From Pandoraea aquatica (GTDB lineage Bacteria > Pseudomonadota > Gammaproteobacteria > Burkholderiales > Burkholderiaceae), in assembly GCF_902459565.1 (NCBI RefSeq), contig NZ_CABPSN010000002.1:682001-746000 (forward strand): 64,000 bases of DNA. The letters are read 5' to 3'. The stretch's first letter is position 1. Each line of letters begins with the position of its first letter. Shown one piece after another: positions 9,128-18,600 of the stretch. Both the position numbers and the translations under genes were made by a program. The notes beneath the pieces are model-generated. The model was given only the letters and a program-made list of their open reading frames with translations, was not told the DNA's origin and did not search any database.

Positions 9128-9508
9128 TCAATGCGACTCAAGAAAGTCACGGAGGACGTGAAGGTGCGTATGCGCTTCGTCGTCTTCCAGTCGATGCGCC
9201 GCCGTGAGCAGCGTGACCGGCCCTTCCTTCAGACGTGCGCGCAGTTCGGTCAGCATGGCGTTGTGGTCGGCATCCAGCGTTGCCAGTTCTTCGAGGAAGC
9301 GCTGACGAAACTCGGAGAACGCCTCGGGATGTTCATGAAACCACTTGCGCAGCGGTGTGCTTGGCGTAACGTCTTTTGCCCAGAAGTCGATGTGCGCCTT
9401 GACCTTCGCTAGCCCACGCGGCCAGAGACGGTCGGCGAGAACACGTTGACCGTCGGCAGCGTCGGGGGCGTCGTAGGCGCGCTTGAAGCGAATGTTGTAG
9501 GACGGCAT
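9128..9508 (-). CDS. DUF488 family protein (YeaO-like)
   Basis: This small 126-residue cytosolic protein matches the DUF488/YeaO family over its whole length, with RVLADRLWPRGLAK near residues 22-35, DFWAKDVTPSTPLRKWF in the middle and VTLLTAAH toward the C-terminus. The function of the family is not established. It stands alone, 123 bp downstream of the large autotransporter gene on the same strand and 195 bp upstream of the DHA2 pump. An inverted repeat at 9515-9600 sits just before it. Confidence 0.85.
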   Translation of the reverse strand: MPSYNIRFKRAYDAPDAADGQRVLADRLWPRGLAKVKAHIDFWAKDVTPSTPLRKWFHEHPEAFSEFRQRFLEELATLDADHNAMLTELRARLKEGPVTLLTAAHRLEDDEAHTHLHVLRDFLESH

Positions 9509-9514
9509 GGGGGG

Positions 9515-9600
9515 ACGGCCTCCGATACTGATCGAGTAAGCGCGCGCCGCTCGTGGTGAGCGGGCGGGCGCGCAATACTTCGGAGCTTACCGGAGGCCGT
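9515..9600. repeat. Inverted repeat between autotransporter and DUF488 gene
   Basis: ACGGCCTCCG at 9515-9524 is exactly reversed as CGGAGGCCGT at 9591-9600, and the GC-rich interior contains GCGCGC-type sequences that can pair further. It lies after the autotransporter stop codon on the transcribed strand. No T run follows, so a factor-dependent terminator or a processing hairpin is possible; function is uncertain. Confidence 0.35.
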
Positions 9601-9631
9601 CGTTACAAGCGAGTCCCCACGACAGGACACA

Positions 9632-12600
9632 TCAGAAGCGCCAGTTGACGTTGCCGTACACCGAGTTGTCGCTGACTTTGCCGCCGAACTGACCCGAATA
9701 GCTCACGCCGAGCGTGACGGCATCGCCGACGAAGGCATCGATACCGGCGCTGACGACTGCCGCGTCGCGCGCAATCGGCACGCCCCCCACGGTGAAGGCC
9801 GCCGACGATCCCGAGAACGCCAGTTGCATGTCCGGTGTGTTCGCGCCATAGGCATGACGCCACCCGGCCGATAACCGCAAGCGTCCCGACGCAGCAAGCC
9901 CGGTCCCCGTAGCGAAGGGGATTTCGCCGCGCAGGCCTGCGGTGGAGAACGTGATGCCGTGCGACTGTTCGTCGGCATGGAGCGCGGCAATGCTGCCGGA
10001 TTCATCGAAGGCGTCGGTGCGCACGCGTGCGTAAGCGATGTTCGCGAAGGGTTCGACGCTGACGCGCCCAACATCGAGACGCCACGCCGCCTCGCCGAAC
10101 ACTTGCCATACACCGGCGTCGTATTTCGCCCGTGCCGTCTGTGCGATGGGACCGATGGCGACGGCGCGTTGCGAGCTGATCTGTTGCCAGCCGTATGCGC
10201 CGCCGACCGTGGCACCCAGACGACCGAAGCGCCGATTCACATAAGCGCCGATCTGCGCGTCGTTGCTGTTGCCCGATGCGCTCGCGCCCGTGTTGAACGT
10301 GCTGTGTCCGAGTCCGCCGAACACGCCGGCGCGCCATGCGTAGGCGAAGGGCGCGTCCACCCCGGCGAGCACCCCCATGCCTCGGCGATGCAACGTTGCG
10401 GCACCTGAGCCGCCATCGGCGACAGAGCGGTTACGCATCTGTCCGTCATTGCCGTAGACGGATGCCCATGCCTGCGTCGCACGCGGTTGCGAACGGCAAT
10501 CGTCGCCTCGATTCGGTGACGTCACGTTGTTGCTCGCGCGTTCGTCGTTCGATGGGGCGGCATCACATTCCAGTGCCAGCGAGAGGCTGTCGCGCAATCG
10601 CTGCGAGACCGCATCGCGCGCGATCTGCGACTGACCCAGCAACATGGACGCCACCGAAGCGTGCAGACTCCCGTCGAGACTTTCGAAAGCCGCGGGCGCG
10701 GTGGCGGCCGTCAGACCGAGTGCTGCCTGATAGAGCGCACTGCCTGTGCCCAGCGAGGCGACCGCCGCGGCGACCGAGCGCTGATTCGGTGTGACGGCAC
10801 CGGCGGGCAGGGGGGTGCCGTTCGGTGCGAACGTCAGCAGCACGGATGTCGGCGTGTAGCTGACCTGTGGTGTGAGGTAGAGAAGGTTGGTGGACGTCGA
10901 TGCGAATTGCCCGGAGACGCCGCCCGTCGCCGAGACGATGACGGCCCCCGAGGCATCGGCCGGTTGCGTTCCCGGTGCTGCATTCACGACGAGATTGCTG
11001 CCGCCGACCGTGGCGCTGCCCGTGGTGCTGACCTGACTCGGCGCTGTGCCGGGTGCTGCGTTGACCTGCAACGTCGACCCCGGTGCGAGCGTGAGGTTGC
11101 CGCCGACGCTGAGTGTCGACCCCGGCGCACTGACGACGATCTGACTTCCACTTGCGCCGGTCAGCGGTCCGGTCTGTGCGCCTGCGCCCGAGCCACCGGC
11201 ACTTGTCGGTGCGGGTGTTGCCAGCGTCGCGCCCGTTTGGACGGTGACCGGAGAGTTGGGCAGTCCACCGATATTCAGCGTGCCACCGGCGACGGTCGTC
11301 GGTCCCGACAACGGATTTTGCGCACCCAACGTGAGCGTGCCGCTGCCGGTCTTGGTGAGGTCGCCCGTGCCGGAAACGCTGCCGGAGAAATTGCCCGACG
11401 CCACCGACACCGAACCGCCGTTAATCGTGAGTCCGCCTTGAGTCGTGCCGTTCAGCGACGGCAATGTGACGTTGACGCCTTGTGTCGTTACGCTGCCCTG
11501 CGCGACAGTCAGCTCGCCGGTGCCCAACCCGCCGGGCGACGTGACAGTGACGCCGCCGCCGTTCACGGTCGTTCCGCCAGTGAATGTGTTCGACCCACCG
11601 AGCGTGACGCCCTGTGGGTTGTTCAGCGACAACCCGCCGTTACCGGAAACGCTCCCACCCAATGTTAGTGGTGCGGTGCCGCCGACGGACAGCGTCGATC
11701 CGTTGTTGAGTGTGATGCCGTTCGCTAGCGTCGCCGGCGCACTGGCACTGAGTGCACCGCTCCCATTCACGGCGAGACCTCCGGTGCCGAGCGATGCGTT
11801 GTTGCCGACGGTCAGCGTGCCCGCATTCAACGTCGTGCCCCCGGTGAACGTGTTGGCCGCCCCCAACGACAGCGAACCACTCCCGTTCTTGACTAACCCA
11901 CCCGCGCCGGACAGCGTGCCGTTGAAGACGTGGCTGCCGCTGTCGCCGGTCGTGAGCCCACCGCTGCCGAGAATGACCTGTGTGCCAGTGCCGCCGTTCA
12001 GCGTTGCAAGAACGAGCGGTGCTGTTGTGGCGGATGCGTCGAGCGTAGCGCCTGCGTTGCTCAGCGATATGCCCGAGGTGTTGGCGAGACGTCCAGAGGC
12101 CCCCAGCTTTAACGTTCCGCCGGACACGGTTGTCAGTCCTGAGAACGTGTTGCTCCCGCCAAGCGTTACCGTGCCGCTGCCTTGCTTCGTGATGCCACCG
12201 CTGCCGGTGATGCTGCCGTCGAAGGCGTTGTTCGCGGTGCCACCCAGCGTGAGCGATTGCCCGCCGAGCGAGACCGTGGTGTTGGCGGCACCGTCGAGTC
12301 CCCGGACTGTGACCGGTGCCATAGCCCCGGAGAGATCGAGCGCGGTCCCCCCAGCAAGCGTGACGTCGTTCGCGCCGCCAAGCGAGCCACCTGCCCCCAG
12401 CGCGAGCGTGCCGCCGGCCACGTCGATGCCACCGGTGAACGTACTCTGTCCCGTCAACGTTTGCGTGCCTGCACCGGCTTTGACGATACCGCCCGTGCCG
12501 GCGAAGCCTGCGCCAAGCGTTTGATTGCTCGCGTCCCCGAACGTCAGCGTGTTGCCACCGACGTTCACGGTACCGCCTGTGCCTGCCAGCGTCGCGAGCG

Positions 12601-15600
12601 TCTGATTACCGGCCGCCGCGATATCGAACGTGGCATTGGCACCTGTGATCGCGACGTTCGCCCCGTTGGCTAACTGACCGGTCGCGCCAAGTGCGAGCGT
12701 GCCGTCTGCGATGGTGGTCGTGCCGGTGAACTGCTGCTGACCGAGGAGCGTTTGCGTGCCGCTGCCTTGCTTGACGATGCCCCCTGTGCCGCTGATCGTA
12801 CCGCTGACGGTGTGGCTCGACGCATCGCCGAATGTCAGCGTGTTGCTCCCGAGCGTGACGTTGGTGCCTGCCTGTGCCGTCAGCGAACCGATCGCGCGAT
12901 TGCCGTTCGCGCCGGAAATGTCGAGTGTTGCGCCTGCGTTCTGTAGTGTGACTGCGCCGGTGGGAGAGAGCGTTCCGGCACCGCCGAGTGCCAGTGTCCC
13001 GGCCTGCACGACTGTGCCACCGGTGAAGGTGTTCGAACCGGTCATCGTCTCGACGCCGGCCCCCACTTTCACCAGACTACCGGTGCCCATCACGCCGCCG
13101 CTGTACGTCTCGTTCAACCCGCTCGCGCCGACCTCCAGCGTGTTGCTGCCCATGTTGACGTTGCCGCCACCGGTGAGTGCGCCGAACGTTTGTGTGCCGT
13201 TGCCCGCCGACAGATCGAAGGTCGCGCCGGTCTGCACGTCGACGACGCCCGCTGCATTCAGACTGGCACCCGCGCCGAGCGCCAACGTCCCGGCGTTGAC
13301 GTTGGTTGCTCCGGCGTACGTGTTCTGGCCGTTGAGCGTGAGCGTGGCTGCGCCGTTCTTCGTGATGCCGCCTGCGCCGCTGATCGCGCCGTTAAGCGTG
13401 AGATCGTTCGTGCCGAGTACGTTGAGATTGCCACCGAGGGTGATCTGGTTGCCGAGCGTGCTGGCCTGTGTGGCGTCGAGCGATGTCCCATCGGCGAAGT
13501 TCACTGTGCCGGTGCCCAACGCCGTGTTGCTGCCCACGGAAATGCCGCCCGCCTGAACGTTGACGCCACCGGTGAAATCGCTATTCCCCGAAAGCGTCTG
13601 AACACCGCTGCCGAGCTTCACGAGACTGCCCCCTGCGCCGTGAATGTCGGACGCCAGCGCGCTACCCGCAGCGTCCGCAAGCGTCAGCGTGGTGCCGCCG
13701 AGGTTGAGGGCGCTGCCTGAGACACCACTCACGGTCGCGGCGGTCTGATTGGGGCCTGTGGAGAGGTCGAGGACAGCCGTCGCGCCGTTGAGATTGGCGT
13801 TCTTGCCACCGAGCTGCGTGCCGTTGCGAAGCGATAGTGTGCCCGCGTCGATACGGACGTCGCTCGTCAATGCGACACCGCCGTTCAGCGTTTGCGTGCC
13901 ACTGCCTTGTTTGATGAGACCGCCGGTGCCACCTAGTGCACCGCTGAAGGTCGCGTTATTGGCGCTGCCCAGCGTGAGCGTCTGCGTGCCGATGTCGACC
14001 GTGCTCCCTGTCGCCCCGCTCAGCGATCCGATGACGGGCGTCGTGGCGGCGCTCACATCGAGTGTTGCGCCGGACGCGACCGTCACGTCGTTGGCATTCG
14101 ACAGCGTGCCATTGGCATCCAGAGCGAGCGTGCCGTTATTGACGCTGACGTTCCCGGTGAACGTGTTCTGCGCACCGAGCGTGAGCCTGCCGCTGCCGTC
14201 CATGATCAGCGCGCCGGTCCCGGAGATGGCACTCGCGAGCGTGTCGTTATCGTTGTTGCCGATCGTCAGCGAACTGCCGCCGCCCAGCACGACGCTGCCG
14301 CCGATGCTTCCGCCGACGCTGTACAGATGCCCCAGCGATTGATTCCCTGCTGCGCTGAGGTCGAGCACTGCACCCGGCCCGGTCAGTGACACGGACGCGT
14401 CCGGCGCGAGGCTAGCCCCGGCCCCGAGCGCGAGAGTGCCGTCCGCAATCGTGGTGGCACCGGTGTACTGTTGCGCGCCGAGCAATGTCGTCGCGCCGGT
14501 GCCTTGCTTGATGAGACCGCCTGCACCGCTGATGATCGCCGCGACGGTATGGGTCGTCGCGTCACCGAACGTGAGCGTGTTGGCCCCCAATAGAATCTGC
14601 GTGCCCGCATCGGCGGAAAGTCCACCGATGGTGCGCGGCCCAATGGCTCCCGAGATATCGAACGTCGATCCTGCGTTCGAAAGGGTGACGGCACCATTCG
14701 TAGCGAGGGTGCCCGCACCGCCGAGGGCCAGCGTCCCGGCCTGAACGACGGTCCCACCTGTGTAGGTGTTCTGTCCTGTGAGGGTCTCGGTGCCCGCGCC
14801 GATCTTGACGACCGATCCCGTGCCGGTGAGTCCGCCGCTGAAAGTATCGTTGCCTGTGCCGCCAATTTCGGTGACGAGTGCGCCGATGTTCACGGTACCT
14901 GCACCGTCGATTGCGCCGATCACTTGTGTGCCGTTCCCGGCGGAAAGATCGAGCGTTGCACCGCTGGCGACGCTCACGGTGCCGGTGGCATTGAGCGACG
15001 CACCGGCCCCGAGCGCCAGCGTGCCCGCATTGATCGTTGTCGCGCCCGCATAGGTGTTGCTGCCACCCAGTGTTAGCGTCGCGCCACCCAACTTGGTGAT
15101 GCCACCGCTTCCCGACAGCGCACCATTGAGTGTGAGGTCGTGACTGCCGAGGACGGTCAGCGTGCCGAGCAGCGTGGCGCTGTTGCCGAGGGTGACGGAC
15201 TGTGTGCTGTCGAGCGTCACGTTGTTGCCGAAGGTCGTGGCCCCCGTGCCCAGCGCGAGATCGTTACCGACGACCAGTCCACCAGACCCGACGCGCACCC
15301 CGCCGGAGAAATCGCTGGCACCGGAGAGCGTCTGTACGCCGGGGCCTGAGACGACGAGTGCGCCTGTGCCGTGAATCGCGCCGCTGTATGTCGCGCTGCT
15401 TGAGTTGGACAACGTCAACGTCAGCGTTTGCCCACCCAGCGAGATAGCGCTGCCGGTCACGCCATTGAGCGTGCCGAGGGTCGACGCCGCACCACCACTG
15501 ATATCAAACACGCTGTTAGCGCCTCTGAGCCAGAGCGCATTACCCCCTTGAAGCGCTGCGCCGCCGCCCAGTGCCAGCGTTCCATCGGCGATGGCGATGG

Positions 15601-18600
15601 CACCCACATACATTTGCGTCGCGGTGATTGTTTGTTTGCCCGTGCCCTGTTTGACGAGTCCGCCCGTGCCGGTGATCGTGGCGGCGAGTGTCTGGTCGGT
15701 GGCGTCACCGAAGGCCAGCATGGTGTTGCCAAGCGCGAGTGTTCCGCCGGTGCCCGATAACGCGCCGATGGTCAGCGGCCTGCCCACGCCACTAACGTCG
15801 AACGTTGCTGTCGGGCCGCCCAGCACGACCGCGCCTTGCGACGCCAGCGAGCCGCCACTGCCGAGTGCGAGCACCCCGTCGTTGATGGTGGTACCTCCCG
15901 TCCAGCTACCGGCCCCAGCGAGCGTGAGCGTCGCTGCCCCCGCCTTCTGAAGCGCACCATTCCCCGTTACGGCACCGGCCAACGTCAGATCCGCGCTGCC
16001 GAGCACCGCAGACGTGCCACCGAGTGTGATGTTGTTGGCGAGCGTCAGCGCTTGCGTCGTGTCGAGCGTGGTCTGATCGGCGAGCGTGAGCGCTCCCGTA
16101 CCGAGCGCACTCGCGTTGCCCAGTTGCAGCCCACCGGCATTGACGGTCACGCCGCCGGAGAAGTCGCTCGCGCCGCCAAGTGTCTGCACGCCGCCGCCTT
16201 GCTTGACCAGCCCCCCGGTGCCGTGAATGCTGCCGTTAAACGATTCCCCTGTGTTGTCGCCGAAGGTCAGCGTGTTCGCGCCCAACTGCACCTGCGCTGC
16301 ACCGCCGCTAAGTGAACCGATGGTCTGCGGACCGGCGGCGCTGATGTCCAGCGACGTCGAGCTATCGCCGAGCGTCACGGCGTTCTGCGCCGACAATCCG
16401 CCCCCCGCACCAATGACGAGCGAACCGCCACCCACGACAACGCTGCCCGTAAACGTTTGTTGGGCGGTAATGGTCTGCGTGCCCGTCCCGAACTTGACGA
16501 TGCCGCCACCGGTGCCCGTCAGCGTGCCCGCGAAGGTCTGGTTGGTGTTGTCACCGAAGGAGAGCGTGTTGTCGCCCAGATTGATCGTGCTGCCGACGGC
16601 ACCCGACAGTGCGCTGATCGTCTGATTTTCACCGCCGCTGATATCGAGTGCCGCTCCGCCCGCGATGCTCACCGGATTCGCGGACAGCGTGCCCGTGCCG
16701 CCAAGGGCGAGCGTGCCCTGATTGATCGCGATCTGACCGGTGAAGGCGTTCTGCCCGGTCAGCGTTTGTGTGCCTGTGCCCTGTTTGACGATGCCCCCTG
16801 TGCCGCCGAGGCTGCCCGCGAACGTCTGGCTCGCCGCATCGCCGAGCGCGAGCGTGTTGCTGCCTAGTGTGACCTGGCTGTTGGCCGTGCCGATGAGCGA
16901 GCCGATGGAGACCGGCCCTGCGCCGCCGATGTCGAACGTCGCACCGTCTGCGAGCGTGACGACGTTGCTGCCTGCCAGCGCATTATTTCCCTGAAGCGCG
17001 AGGCGTCCTGCTGCGACGTCTATGCCGCCCGTAAACGTCTGCGCACCGGAGAGCAGCAGCGAACCGGTGCCTTGTTTGATGAGGCCGCCGGATCCGGAAA
17101 TCGTGCCACCGAACGTCGTGTTTCCTGCATCTCCGACAGTGAGTGTCTGATTGCCGATGAGCACCGTCGATCCGGTTACGCCGGAGAGCGCACCGAAGGT
17201 CATGTTCGCCGCGGTGGAGAGATCCAGCGTCGATGTGCTGCCTGTCAGCGCAAGCGGTGTGGCGTTGGCGAACGCGGCCCCCTGAAGTGTCAACGTGCCT
17301 GCACGCACGTTGATACCGCCCCCGGCAGTGCTTGTGCCGGTCAGCGTCATGACACCTGTGCCTTGTTTGACGAGGCTCCCGCCACTACCGGTGAACGCCC
17401 CGGCAAACGTCTGATTGGTCGCATCGCCGAACGTCAGCGCGTTGTTGCCGAGCGCGACCGACGTGTTGGCGATGCCGGACAATGCGCCGATGGTTTGCGC
17501 TGACGCTTGACTGATATCGAACGTGGTGCCGCCGCCGAGCAGAGACACCGCACCGGTGCTGGCGAGTGAGCCACCAGCGCCCAGCGTAATGCCCCCCGCA
17601 TTGATTCGAGTGCCGCCGGTAAAGGTGTTCGCACCGCGCAGCGTCTGTGTGTTGGCATTCGTTTTCACGATGCCGCCTGTGCCGCCGATGGCCCCCGCGA
17701 ATGCGCTGGCGGTGCTGCTGCCGAGCGTCAGATTGTTGGCGCCGAGTGCGATTTGCGTGTTACCCACGCCGGACAGTCCCGAAACGGTTCTGTCGCCGTT
17801 CGCGGCCGACATATCGAAGACTGCACCGGCCCCCGAAAGTGCAAGTGGGGTGCCACCGATTTGCAAGCTGCCCGCGCCCGACAACGCCAGCGTTCCGGCC
17901 ACGACATTGACGCCGCCGCTGAACGTATTGGCCCCTGTCAGCGTGACGGTCTGCGCGCCCTGTTTGGCCAGACTGCCGCTGCCGCCGATCAGACCCGACA
18001 GCGTGAACGGCGCGCTGCCGCCGAGCGTCAACGTGCTGCCGCCACCGATGGCAATCGTGTTGGCGAGCGACACCGGTGCGTTGGCGTCGAGCACACCGGT
18101 GGTGCCCGATACCTGAATCGTGCCGCTGCCTAGTGCCGTGCTGCTGCCAGCGACGAGCGTGCCGCTCGTGAGAAATGTCCCGCCTGAGTACGTGTTGATG
18201 CCCGAGAGTGACAGGCTTCCCGTCCCTCCCAGCGACACGCTGCCGGTACCGCTGACGACACCGCCCAACGTTAGCGGGTTGGCCCCCGAGACGGAGAGGC
18301 CGTTGGTGCCTAACGTCGTCGGAAGGGCAATCGTGAGCCCTGCACTGGACGCTTGCATGGCCCCGCCGTTGACCGTGAGCGAACCGGTGCCGAAGCTGCC
18401 CGCGTTATCGAAAACCGCGAGACCACCGTTGAGCGTTGTCGACGTGACGGCCAGCGGACCAGTGAGCGTCCACGTGCCGCCGTTTACGGTGGCGCTCGTG
18501 AAGTTCACGTAGCTCGCGCCGTTCAGCGTGCCGGTGCCTGTCGTAGTCGCGTTGTTAGCGGAATTGCGAAGCACCAGCGCGTTGGTGCCGCCTGCGCCAC

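Noticed and set aside
11445-12524. Long plus-strand frame of Pro/Val/Ser-rich sequence inside the autotransporter
   Set aside because: It is the antisense shadow of the repeated Gly/Thr/Leu codons of the passenger; several similar frames occur along the repeats.
11250-18260. Possible CRISPR or satellite-like array
   Set aside because: The repeats are in frame, codon-periodic and protein-coding; unit length is irregular and there are no short identical repeats with spacers.
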